The position numbers and the translations under genes are program-made. A DNA stretch of 64,000 bases from Scytolyngbya sp. HA4215-MV1 (GTDB taxonomy: Bacteria; Cyanobacteriota; Cyanobacteriia; Leptolyngbyales; Leptolyngbyaceae). Positions 8,037 to 16,106 of the stretch are shown here, one piece after another. The notes beneath the pieces are model-generated. The model was not told where the DNA came from. It ran no database searches and saw only the letters and a list, made by a program, of their open reading frames with translations. Within the stretch, counting starts at the first letter, position 1, and every line of letters starts with the position of its first letter. The DNA lies in NCBI GenBank assembly GCA_019359045.1, contig JAHHIA010000014.1:62001-126000 (forward strand), read 5' to 3'.

Positions 8037-8479
8037 CGATTTACTTTTACGTTGAACGTGAAGTGCCTTACGGTTGTTTCTCTAATTTTTCTCCTCATGG
8101 ATTCATGTTGGATGAGTTGTATTGGGCAACCAGTGAGCATTATTTTCAGGCACAGAAGTTTGTTGGGACGCCCCATCTGGAGAAAGTGCGACAAATGAGA
8201 TCGCCTAAGGATGCAGCAAACATGGGGCGAAATCGTGCTCTCCCATTGCGATCGGATTGGGAGCAGGTGAAGGATGAGGTGATGCGAAAAGCCGTGCTGC
8301 AAAAGTTCAAAACCCATGCCGATATCCGAGAAATTTTGTTGGCAACTGGAGACGAGGCGTTGGTGGAAAACGCCCCGGGCGATTATTACTGGGGCTGTGG
8401 CAAAGAGGGTACGGGACAGAATAAGCTAGGACAGATTCTGGTGGAAGTGCGCGCGATTTTACGCAACGACAACGCTTAG
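8033..8479 (+). CDS. NADAR-domain protein (YbiA-like, ADP-ribosyl N-glycosidase type)
   Basis: The protein has 148 residues and is a single complete NADAR domain: 'YGCFSNFSPHGFMLDEL' near residues 13-29, 'WATSEHYFQAQKF' near 31-43, 'RSPKDAANMGRN' near 55-66, and the C-terminal 'LATGDEALVENAPGDYYWG' near 102-120. The family includes YbiA/RibX enzymes acting on N-glycosidic bonds of riboflavin intermediates, and NADAR hydrolases that remove ADP-ribose from guanine, often paired with DarT-type toxins. Next to KptA, which uses the same NAD+ chemistry, an ADP-ribose reversal role is attractive but inferred. The start overlaps the GNAT stop (ATGA). Confidence 0.9.
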   Translation: MTIYFYVEREVPYGCFSNFSPHGFMLDELYWATSEHYFQAQKFVGTPHLEKVRQMRSPKDAANMGRNRALPLRSDWEQVKDEVMRKAVLQKFKTHADIREILLATGDEALVENAPGDYYWGCGKEGTGQNKLGQILVEVRAILRNDNA

Positions 8480-8577
8480 AACCGTGAATTCAATGTGTTC
8501 ACTTCAATGATGCAATTCAGATGCTTGAAGATCTGCTCATCAAAAATCGACGACTTAATCATTCATATAGAGAAGAA

Positions 8578-9168
8578 ATGACGCATTTAGATCACTATGA
8601 TTACTATATGGTCCTGGACTTAGAAGCAACTTGTTGCGATCGAAAAACCATCCAACGACATGAGATGGAAATCATCGAAATTGGAGCCGTGATGATTACC
8701 GCTCCGGACTTGACGATCGTCGATGAGTTTCAAACCTTCATCAAACCTGTGCGCTATCCTGTGCTGACGGAGTTTTGTCGATCGTTGACTTCAATTACTC
8801 AAATGCAGGTTGATCAGGCTCCTGCGTATAAGGAGGCAATCGTGCTGCTGCAACACTGGCTGTCCCATTATCCCAATGCGGTCTTTGGTTCATGGGGAGA
8901 CTACGATCGTAACCAATTCAAGCAAGACAGCAAATTTCACCAGGTGCCCTTTCCTATTGCGTTGCCGCACGTCAACCTCAAACACAGGTTCAGTGAAGTC
9001 CAGGGTTTATCGAAGCGATATGGTATGGCAGAAGCTCTGCAACTCGCAGGGATTGAACTAACGGGAACGCATCATCGAGGTATTGACGATGCCAAAAATA
9101 TTGCCAAATTGTTGCCTTTGATTTTGGGAAGAAAAGCATTGGCAAAAAAAGTGGGTAGTGCTGAATAG
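8578..9168 (+). CDS. DEDDh 3'-5' exonuclease, ERI1/KapD-like
   Basis: About 196 residues from the ATG at 8578. An in-frame ATG at 8521 would add 19 residues but has no clear ribosome binding site, whereas AGAGAAG precedes 8578. Exonuclease motifs: MVLDLEAT (ExoI, Asp and Glu), the EIIEIGAVM strand, FGSWGDYDRNQF (ExoII, Asp) and HRGIDDAKNIAKLL (ExoIII, His and Asp). The SWGDYDRNQF version is characteristic of the ERI1/KapD/Snipper group, which trim RNA 3' ends (in eukaryotes 5.8S rRNA and small RNAs). It is the last gene of the kptA-GNAT-NADAR row, about 100 nt after NADAR, and fits an RNA-end-processing role. Magnesium-dependent catalysis is expected; the substrate is unknown. Confidence 0.88.
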   Translation: MTHLDHYDYYMVLDLEATCCDRKTIQRHEMEIIEIGAVMITAPDLTIVDEFQTFIKPVRYPVLTEFCRSLTSITQMQVDQAPAYKEAIVLLQHWLSHYPNAVFGSWGDYDRNQFKQDSKFHQVPFPIALPHVNLKHRFSEVQGLSKRYGMAEALQLAGIELTGTHHRGIDDAKNIAKLLPLILGRKALAKKVGSAE

Positions 9169-9262
9169 CAGGATGAATGGAAACGACATTTCAATTCATA
9201 CACATCCCAGTTCATAGCCAGAATCAGCAACGCCAAAAAGTGTGAGTACTGAGGCTAAAACC

Positions 9263-10093
9263 ATGGACATCCGCCAACTCCTGAACCAACTTGCCAGTGC
9301 CGAAACGCAACTGCAAGCCATTCAATTCATCGCTCCTTGCGTTGCGGGCGGACGAGTTTGCACCCGGGTGGCAGGCATGGTGTACCAGTTTATGCCCCAA
9401 CCGCGCCTTGTAGAAGGCTGGGGCATTTTTCAACCTGTAAATGCACAGATCGCAACCTGGGTCGAAGCTGCTGATTTGCCAGAAATTACCACCTATTTGC
9501 AACAATTTCCGGCAATGCGGTTGCGGCTGGCAGCACAGTTGCAACGCCAAACCTGGCTGGCATATCCAGTCAACGAAGCCGATATGCGGCAACGCTTTCA
9601 AACCGTGAAACCTATGTTGGTGCATTTAGTGACAGAAGGTGTGGCGTTTGAGCAAATTGTGGCACGCTGGAATGGCAATTCTGCCTGGTTTGAGGCAGTC
9701 GATCGCCGCGCTGATCCAACCATCCCTGAAATGCTGCAAACTGCTCTCCAGCAACTCATTCCAATAGAAAAGTTGCAGTTTAAGGACTGCACGCCCGAAA
9801 TGCGATCACTGTATGAATTGGTCACGCAGCGCACCGAGGGCTTTGCTCAACCGCAACGAGATGAACGACGACTACAGCAGGCATTGCAATGGGGTGGTGG
9901 GGCACTGAATCAGTTTCAAGATCGGGGCGATTACTGGACAGTTGATTGGACAACAGCGGATGGGGTTCGCCATACCAGCGCGATCGCCAAAAGCGACTTG
10001 ACGGTAATGAGTTCTGGGATTTGCCTCAGCGGGCGCGATCGGGACTTTGACTTGCAATCCCTGGTTGGTGTCATGGAACAAGTGGAGGATTGA
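9263..10093 (+). CDS. Hypothetical cyanobacterial protein, 276 aa
   Basis: I do not recognise a characterised family. The ATG at 9263 is preferred because TGAGG stands about 8-9 nt upstream; a GTG at 9242 would add 7 residues. The protein is soluble, rich in Gln, Leu and aromatic residues, has no signal peptide or membrane helix, and is mostly helical in the first two thirds. Residues around 222-270 look like a beta-rich tail with a 'DYWTVDWTTADGVRHTSAI' stretch. It follows the exonuclease on the same strand after about 95 nt, so it could share the operon, but the gap leaves that open. Confidence 0.7.
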   Translation: MDIRQLLNQLASAETQLQAIQFIAPCVAGGRVCTRVAGMVYQFMPQPRLVEGWGIFQPVNAQIATWVEAADLPEITTYLQQFPAMRLRLAAQLQRQTWLAYPVNEADMRQRFQTVKPMLVHLVTEGVAFEQIVARWNGNSAWFEAVDRRADPTIPEMLQTALQQLIPIEKLQFKDCTPEMRSLYELVTQRTEGFAQPQRDERRLQQALQWGGGALNQFQDRGDYWTVDWTTADGVRHTSAIAKSDLTVMSSGICLSGRDRDFDLQSLVGVMEQVED

Positions 10094-10292
10094 CTGCCGC
10101 TGACGATTGCTCCTGCCAAGCCGTAATTCATGCCTTCTATAACGTTGCTAATTTTGGGTATGAATTTGGAGTTGTATGAAGTCAAACTTCGTTCCTATTC
10201 ATACTACTATTCAGCACCACCTTTCTATGACATTGCCCTCGCCGCAGGTGGCATAGATGAGGGTGCACCGGGAGGCTGACGCCATCATTTAC

Positions 10293-11069
10293 TTACGATC
10301 GCTTATTGAACAAAAATGATAGCGGATGGCTCATATCAGCCGCAAACCCCAAAATCCCTCGATCGCGGTGTTCGTAGCACAGTTCACCTTCCCGATCGAA
10401 TAGAAAGGTGCCGCCCCGCTGGGTGAGATGAGTTGCATCGGGTACATAGGTGTTCCAGTGGCTCAATGCCTCTGCCATGTTACGCAATCGCAGGGTTGCC
10501 AATTCAAACGGACGCTGAAAGCCTTTGCCACCCGCCAGATTAAAAGTAGACCCTTTGAGTGGTGGCAGCGGAGCTGCTCGTACCTCCTCCGCTTCGCCAA
10601 TCAACTGGGGGGCATGACGATCGCCCCAGTAGCCTCGAAACACCTCTGCCAGCGTCCCCGGACTACCCACTCCCGCACACATCAGCAATAGGTTGACCCA
10701 GGCAGTCTGAGCAGGCGAGAGGACGGGAACTTTAAGAGAAAGCCCCCGATAGAGGTGGAGTTGCTGATGTAACACTGCGTGGGGATCAACAAACAACTGG
10801 TCAGCAGAAAAACCTGTGTAGCGACAGAATTGTTCACCAGCGGCGCGATCGCCAATCCCAATGGCACGAACCGTTATCTCAGCCTGTTGCAAATCGGCGG
10901 CATGGCGCTGTAGCCACCAGGCATACTCCAAACTATCAAAATCGCCCAATTGGGGCAGCACCAGCACCAATAAGTGTTTAGCCCTATCGCAACCTGACAG
11001 AATCGGCACACTTTCTCCATCACTGACTCGTTGCCGTTGTGTCTCTAGCAAGATGGGATATGGATTCAT
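10293..11069 (-). CDS. Peroxiredoxin-like (AhpC/TSA_2 type) protein lacking the usual Cys motif
   Basis: About 258 residues from the ATG at 11069; a TTG at 11090 is a weaker alternative. The thioredoxin-fold pattern of the PRXL2/AhpC-TSA_2 group is visible: 'HLLVLVLPQLGDFDSLEYA' near residues 31-49, 'AIGIGDRAAGEQFCRYTGF' near 71-89 and the C-terminal 'GGTFLFDREGELCYEHRD' near 218-235. Where active homologues carry a peroxidatic Cys or CxxC after the first beta strand, this protein has Leu-Gly-Asp-Phe-Asp, so thiol peroxidase chemistry at that site is unlikely. Remaining cysteines (in FCRY, LLMCAG and LCYE) are not at the active position. Cytosolic. It stands alone between convergent and same-strand neighbours. 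Confidence 0.78.
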   Translation of the reverse strand: MNPYPILLETQRQRVSDGESVPILSGCDRAKHLLVLVLPQLGDFDSLEYAWWLQRHAADLQQAEITVRAIGIGDRAAGEQFCRYTGFSADQLFVDPHAVLHQQLHLYRGLSLKVPVLSPAQTAWVNLLLMCAGVGSPGTLAEVFRGYWGDRHAPQLIGEAEEVRAAPLPPLKGSTFNLAGGKGFQRPFELATLRLRNMAEALSHWNTYVPDATHLTQRGGTFLFDREGELCYEHRDRGILGFAADMSHPLSFLFNKRS

Positions 11070-11102
11070 AAGCTGACCGTTTCTCTCCAATTCATCAGCG
11101 AT

Positions 11103-11819
11103 TTATAAGCCTGCAAACCACTCATACCCTTGATCTTCCCAGTAGCCCCGCTGCGGCAAGAGCTGGTTGACCAGGGTAATGCGGGTTACCCATTTACTTT
11201 GCTTGTAGCCCAATTTGGTGGGGGCTGCTAGCCGTAATGGTGCCCCATTTTCGATCGACAGCGGTTGTCCATTTTTTTGATACGCCAGCAAGGTTTGGGG
11301 ATGCAGACAAGAGCGCAAGTCCCAGCTTTCGTAGTAGTCATCCGCCGATTCAAAATAAACATAACGGACATTGGCTTTGGGGGTGGCTCGCTGGATCAGT
11401 TCGCTGAGACGCACGCCGCCCCACTGGACGATCGCTGCCCATCCCTCGACACAAACATGCCGAATCACCATAGAAGTCCGAGGCATTTGCTGAATTTCCT
11501 GCAAGCTCAGGCTGAGCGGTTGTTCCACCTCGCCTCGAATGATTAGGCGAAAATCGGTGGGCTCAATGATCGGCGTCGAACGAAAGGTATTGATGATCAA
11601 CCGATCAGGCTCGATCGCACTCAACGGAAACTCTGGAACTGGCTTTTGGGGATTGAACAACAGTTCTTCTACCCGCTGGTTCAGTGGCTCAAATGCTCTG
11701 CCCACTGCCCCCTCAAATATTGGCAAGCTACAGCCACCCAATAACAGTCCCGTTCCAGAGATGCCAGACAATTGCAAAAAACGACGGCGAGAAAATGGTG
11801 AAGTCAACATCTGAATCAT
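11103..11819 (-). CDS. Periplasmic molybdopterin oxidoreductase, sulfite-oxidase/MsrP-like
   Basis: About 238 residues. The N-terminus has a Tat signal (SRRRFLQL) followed by a hydrophobic stretch ending LLLGGCS, a possible lipobox, so export folded with its cofactor and perhaps lipidation are expected. The sulfite-oxidase fold is shown by 'IIRGEVEQPLSLSLQEIQ' near residue 90 and by 'IRHVCVEGWA' near 118-127, whose Cys ligates molybdenum. Family members reduce protein methionine sulfoxide or oxidise small sulfur compounds. The cytochrome b gene ends 8 nt upstream on the same strand; the pair resembles MsrP with a haem membrane partner. Start choice between GTG 11825, ATG 11819 and ATG 11810 is not certain. 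Confidence 0.87.
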   Translation of the reverse strand: MIQMLTSPFSRRRFLQLSGISGTGLLLGGCSLPIFEGAVGRAFEPLNQRVEELLFNPQKPVPEFPLSAIEPDRLIINTFRSTPIIEPTDFRLIIRGEVEQPLSLSLQEIQQMPRTSMVIRHVCVEGWAAIVQWGGVRLSELIQRATPKANVRYVYFESADDYYESWDLRSCLHPQTLLAYQKNGQPLSIENGAPLRLAAPTKLGYKQSKWVTRITLVNQLLPQRGYWEDQGYEWFAGL

Positions 11820-11833
11820 CCACACTTAGCGAT

Positions 11834-12424
11834 TTATCGCCACTGAAACATCGAATTAATCAATCGATCGCCGCCTACTTTGAGTCCCAGTAGAGAATGA
11901 AGCGTGGCAAAGATCAAGACGATCGGCACCGTGGCAAAGTGTACAATTCGCAACGCTTGCCAATCGCCAAACATCTCCACAATCCAGGGAAATTGCGCTG
12001 GTTTATACATCCCCAGACCACTCAAAATCGCTAGTAATAAAAAGGGAATAATGGCAGTGTAAACAATCCGATGCCAGGCATACGATCGGCGTTTGTTATT
12101 TTTGCTGCTCTGCAACGCCTTAATATCTTTGCCCGTGAAAAATCGATGCCGCCAGCGTCGCGTCACCAAAATATAAACTCCATATCCCAACAAATTCAAG
12201 GCAAAGAACCACATTGCGGCAAAGTGCCAATGCCTGCCCCCAGCGAGCCATCCCCCCAGGACAAACAAACCCGGAATGGGCAAGCCCTCTCGCCCGCCAA
12301 AAACTGGATTGGCGTTGTAAATTTGCAATCCACTGGTCATCATCAGCAACAAGCTGACCAGGTTGACCCCGTGAAAAATTTTGGCAGCAAGGGCTTGGTG
12401 AAATGGTTGACCAGTTGAAGACAT
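11834..12424 (-). CDS. Membrane cytochrome b (b561/thiosulfate-reductase type)
   Basis: The protein has 196 residues with four to five hydrophobic helices (about residues 16-36, 47-62, 68-86, 117-137 and 157-176). Conserved histidines sit at haem-ligand positions: FHG near 18, 'RHWHFAAMW' near 64-72, 'AWHRIVY' near 116 and 'LHSLLG' near 173. This is the cytochrome b561/thiosulfate reductase subunit family, which passes quinol electrons across the membrane. It lies directly upstream of, and on the same strand as, the exported molybdenum enzyme, so the two probably form one membrane-bound oxidoreductase, with this protein as electron donor and anchor. Confidence 0.87.
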   Translation of the reverse strand: MSSTGQPFHQALAAKIFHGVNLVSLLLMMTSGLQIYNANPVFGGREGLPIPGLFVLGGWLAGGRHWHFAAMWFFALNLLGYGVYILVTRRWRHRFFTGKDIKALQSSKNNKRRSYAWHRIVYTAIIPFLLLAILSGLGMYKPAQFPWIVEMFGDWQALRIVHFATVPIVLIFATLHSLLGLKVGGDRLINSMFQWR

Positions 12425-12541
12425 CGGCTGAATAGCGCCTGAATGCGACTGATGGCAAATCTAACACGAACACCGCCTGCTTAGACACGTCCCCCTCTCC
12501 CCCTCCGACAATTGCTTTATCGATCAGCCAGATTCCGACTT

Positions 12542-14707
12542 TCAAGCATCCGCTTCCACTTGACTGACCAGAGCACGATCGCCAACGCTGACTTTGACGA
12601 GTTGGTAGGCGCGATTGAAGCGAACGGCGGTGTGCAGCTTTTTGCGAATGCCAGGAATGGTAATGGTGCCGATCAGGGTCAAGTCTGACTGCCATTGTCC
12701 CACGTAGCGAGCAGATGCCAACTGCGGATAGAAGGAACTGGCGAATTGGTAGAGCATTCGACGCCATCCTGTGGTGACTGTGCCAATGGGAAGATAATCC
12801 CACCAGAGATATCCGGGCTGATGTACCAGGGGGAGTTTGGGTAAGGCAACCAGCAGGAGCGCCAGAGCTGGATCGTGGCCGTCCAGACGATGGCACATAA
12901 ATTGATCGGGATCGCGACTGTAGAACAATTTGGCTTTGCCGGACTCGAAGTAGAAGCTGCCATCCGCTGCCATAAAGTTTGTGAGCGTCAGGGTGCCGAT
13001 CTCCTGGTCTTTGCGAGTTACCCGAAAGCGGAGTTGAGTATCTAGGGGAAAGGTGAGCGATCGGGACAGGGCTTGATCTGAGATTACGGCTTGCAAGACG
13101 GAATGTTCACTGGGCATCGATTCGGTGCAAAATTCGTCATTCACTTGCAGATTGACGAAGCTGCAGGGCACGGTGGCTGCGCCGATTTCAGGTGTGAGTT
13201 GTGCCTGAATATGAATATGGGGTTGGGGAGAATAGCCGGAATTGCCGCAGCGTCCCAGCAAAGTGCCCCGTTCTATGCGATCGCCGGGCTTGACCGTAAT
13301 GCTGTGCTGAGCAAAGTGAGAAATTTCGATATAGAATCCTCGCTCGTCATACAGCATGACATAGTTACCCCAATTGTGGTCGGGGTCCACTGTGCCGATC
13401 GGGCAATCGGGCAAATCGCTGATCAGATGCACAACCCAGCCGCGAATCGGCGAGAGGATAGGTTTTTGGAAGGCGTAATAGTCGGTTAATTGAGTGCCGT
13501 TACTGCGGAAGGTGTGTCCCTGTTCGTCTTGAATCACGAAGTCATAGGCATAGCGCCAGAGCCCTTGGTGCGTCCATTTGCTGTCACAGCCCTGCCAGAC
13601 AGACCAGCGCCCTGCAAACGGAAGGACGATCGCTCTGCCACTGCCCTGATAACGGTGTCGCGCTGTAATTTCCACATCCAGGCTTTTCTCTGGCGATGCC
13701 TGAGGGCTGCGAATTAGGGAGCGACTGCCAGAGATGCCCAATAAATACAACAGCAACAGGGTGACGAGATTGTATGGTAAAGCATGGACGGGTAACCCCA
13801 CTGCTGCCCAAAAAACGCTGACGGCTTCGCTGACCAGAGCGGTCAGGGAGACGGCGATCGCTGCTAGCAGGTAACTGCGGGGTGAGGAGAGCAGATAGAA
13901 CCCTCCGATCGCCAGGGCAACCAGAATAAAGTTCAAGGCTGCCGGATCGTAGTAGACGTAAGCAAAGGTTCCGGTCAAAATCCCGCGCAGGGTGGTGCCC
14001 AAGGCATAACTGCTGACTGCCAGTAAAAATTGGATGCGCGAGTTCAACAATAGCAACCCAGCCACCGCAATACCTACCCAGACATTCGGCAAAAAGAAGA
14101 TCAATCCTAAGGTCCGCAGGAAGCCTTCTATCGGTATGGGCAACCCGATGGTATAGACATGCTCTGGCAGGATGGCGACTGCCAGCCCGGCATACCGAAA
14201 GGCTGCCAGATGGATGACCCAACTGACTAAAATAAACGGCAGGCTCAAGACGGGCAACCAGAGAAAGGTTCTGAAAAAGTGGGCGATCGTCCAGGCGAAC
14301 AAAAATGCCAAGGCTCCCGCTGCCGCTGCCAGAAATACTGTGGGAATGCTGGGTTGGAACAAGTAACCCACACTCAACCCTGCCAAGAGAGGATTGAACA
14401 GCAACGGATTGTGAGGGCGATCGGTCAGGTCAATTTGCAGCAATTTGGCAAACAGCACTGCGGCGAACACGCCGAGCAAACCTAAGATCAACACACCCGG
14501 TTGCAATACCATAGCAGTGAGCAATAAGGCTCCGGTGCCAGCGCCTCGCAAGAACAGGATTTCGGCAGTGGCAGCGCAAATCGATCGGGTCAGTCGTAAG
14601 GGGGTTTGGGCTTTCCAGGGGCGCCAGCGTCGATTAGACGACTGGCTGGCTGGGGTCGTCAGTTTGAGACGACCCCAACGTGAGGATGAGTCACGTAAGT
14701 CCAGCAT
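12542..14707 (-). CDS. Urea-transporter-like membrane domain fused to M23 peptidase domain
   Basis: The protein has 721 residues. The first 330 or so form about ten membrane helices with urea-transporter family features, including 'HNPLLFNPLLAGLSVGYLF' (about residues 98-116) and a repeated 'VVNP/LLNSRI' type half in the second part. The C-terminal part is a lysostaphin-type M23 fold: HWTNY-like beta strands, 'ISHFAQHSITVKPGDRIERG' near 460-480 and 'GNSGYSPQPHIHIQ' near 485-500. The terminal H-x-H and an upstream His can bind zinc. A fusion of transporter and cell-wall-peptidase-like domain is unusual. It lies 4 nt after the PLP-decarboxylase gene in a four-gene operon, so it may export or process the product made by that cluster. 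Confidence 0.82.
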   Translation of the reverse strand: MLDLRDSSSRWGRLKLTTPASQSSNRRWRPWKAQTPLRLTRSICAATAEILFLRGAGTGALLLTAMVLQPGVLILGLLGVFAAVLFAKLLQIDLTDRPHNPLLFNPLLAGLSVGYLFQPSIPTVFLAAAAGALAFLFAWTIAHFFRTFLWLPVLSLPFILVSWVIHLAAFRYAGLAVAILPEHVYTIGLPIPIEGFLRTLGLIFFLPNVWVGIAVAGLLLLNSRIQFLLAVSSYALGTTLRGILTGTFAYVYYDPAALNFILVALAIGGFYLLSSPRSYLLAAIAVSLTALVSEAVSVFWAAVGLPVHALPYNLVTLLLLYLLGISGSRSLIRSPQASPEKSLDVEITARHRYQGSGRAIVLPFAGRWSVWQGCDSKWTHQGLWRYAYDFVIQDEQGHTFRSNGTQLTDYYAFQKPILSPIRGWVVHLISDLPDCPIGTVDPDHNWGNYVMLYDERGFYIEISHFAQHSITVKPGDRIERGTLLGRCGNSGYSPQPHIHIQAQLTPEIGAATVPCSFVNLQVNDEFCTESMPSEHSVLQAVISDQALSRSLTFPLDTQLRFRVTRKDQEIGTLTLTNFMAADGSFYFESGKAKLFYSRDPDQFMCHRLDGHDPALALLLVALPKLPLVHQPGYLWWDYLPIGTVTTGWRRMLYQFASSFYPQLASARYVGQWQSDLTLIGTITIPGIRKKLHTAVRFNRAYQLVKVSVGDRALVSQVEADA

Positions 14708-14711
14708 GATT

Positions 14712-16106
14712 TTATTGACCTCCAGTCTGGGTGAGGAGGTGGGTGAGATTGGAGTTGGATGGGAGCGCTAAGCGGGGAGGCAGATGCTCCCGTCGTTCTA
14801 AATCTGTCAGGTCTTCTGCTGCCCGGATCAGTTCGACATCGCCGGATTCTGCGACGAGTACCACATTAGGACGGTATTCAATGAACTGGAGCCATTGGGT
14901 GTTGTTATAGGCTCCAACTGTGGAAATCACCAGGCGATCGCCCCGCGACAAGGGCGGGAGCGAAATCTGTTCATCAATCACGTCAATATTCATGCAGAGT
15001 GGACCGTAGAGCACTGAGGGTTCCGCTGCACCGGGGACAGGTTGAGCCAGCGCCACCTGAAAGTGATACCAGAAACTGGTAAACAACAGGTTGACTCCGG
15101 CATCGACTACATAGGCGCGCGTGCCATTGGGGAGGCGTTTGGTGCCGCATACACTGGTAATCAACGTGCCTGCTTCATCCACCATGGCTCGACCGGATTC
15201 CACAATCAGTTTGGGCGTATGTCCCGGTTGCAAAGTCTGCCATAGGGCGTCACAAATGGCATCGGCGTATTCGTCAATGCTGGGCAAGAGAACATCCGCT
15301 GCATGGTAGGCTCCTTTCAACCGACTGCGCGAAGGAAAGCCGCCGCCAATGTCGAGATATTCCATCCGCCAGCCCTGTTGTGCTTCAATTTCGTAGCCAA
15401 ACTGCACCATTTTCTCAACCTGTCGAGCGTAGGCGTTGGGGTCGAGGATATAAGTGCCAATATGGCTGTGCAATCCATTCACCCGTAATTTGCCACTCCC
15501 TGCGATGCGTTGGACGGCTGACTTTGCCTGTCCTGATTCCAAGTTGAAGCCAAAGCGTGACCAGCAGGGCTGAATTCCTGCATCCAGATTGAGGCGAAGT
15601 CCTACGGGAATGATGCGATCGAGTTGGGTGGCGATCAGTTCTAGATCTTCAATCTCATCCAGATGATCGATGTTAATAGTGACGCCATCCTGGACCGCGG
15701 CTTGCAGGGTTTCAAACGGTTTGTGGGGACCATTCAGGATAATCTGCTTGCCGGGAATCCCAAGTGCTTTTGCCTTGTCGTATTCCATTTTGGACACCAG
15801 CTCCGCCATTGCCCCTTCCTGATGAAAAATGGCACAAATCGCTTTGAGATAATTGGTTTTGTAAGACCAGCCAAAGGTGACGTCAGGATAGCGTGTGGCA
15901 AAGGCGCTCTGGATGGTGCGAAACTGCCGCCGGAGCGTGCGCTCAGAATAAACAAAGAGAGGTGAACCATATTGTTCGACCAAGTCATCAACGGAGACTC
16001 CAGCGATCGTGGAGCGAATCTGACGCTGGGTAGCAGTGGCTGCCGCAAACTTATTCATCAATCCACTGCGAAGTGCCTGAATGACGGGTTTTTCGTAGGT
16101 TCGCAT
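14712..16106 (-). CDS. Type III PLP-dependent decarboxylase, LysA-like
   Basis: The protein has 464 residues. The fold is that of diaminopimelate/ornithine decarboxylases: alanine-racemase-like N-terminal barrel with 'FGWSYKTNYLKAICA' near residues 77-91 (the Lys that carries PLP), glycine-rich 'YLDIGGGFPSRS' near 250-261, and the C-terminal beta domain with 'GPLCMNIDVI' near 364-373 (the second-subunit active-site Cys region) and 'VGAYNNTQW' near 394. Genuine LysA is usually about 420 residues, and this copy sits with an ATP-grasp ligase and a PqqD-like protein rather than with lysine genes, so it more likely serves a dedicated product. The start overlaps the ATP-grasp stop (TAATG). Confidence 0.88.
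   Translation of the reverse strand: MRTYEKPVIQALRSGLMNKFAAATATQRQIRSTIAGVSVDDLVEQYGSPLFVYSERTLRRQFRTIQSAFATRYPDVTFGWSYKTNYLKAICAIFHQEGAMAELVSKMEYDKAKALGIPGKQIILNGPHKPFETLQAAVQDGVTINIDHLDEIEDLELIATQLDRIIPVGLRLNLDAGIQPCWSRFGFNLESGQAKSAVQRIAGSGKLRVNGLHSHIGTYILDPNAYARQVEKMVQFGYEIEAQQGWRMEYLDIGGGFPSRSRLKGAYHAADVLLPSIDEYADAICDALWQTLQPGHTPKLIVESGRAMVDEAGTLITSVCGTKRLPNGTRAYVVDAGVNLLFTSFWYHFQVALAQPVPGAAEPSVLYGPLCMNIDVIDEQISLPPLSRGDRLVISTVGAYNNTQWLQFIEYRPNVVLVAESGDVELIRAAEDLTDLERREHLPPRLALPSNSNLTHLLTQTGGQ

Noticed and set aside
6633-9168. DarT-type toxin partner for NADAR
   Set aside because: No DarT-like ORF in the vicinity; KptA is the only NAD+-using enzyme recognised.
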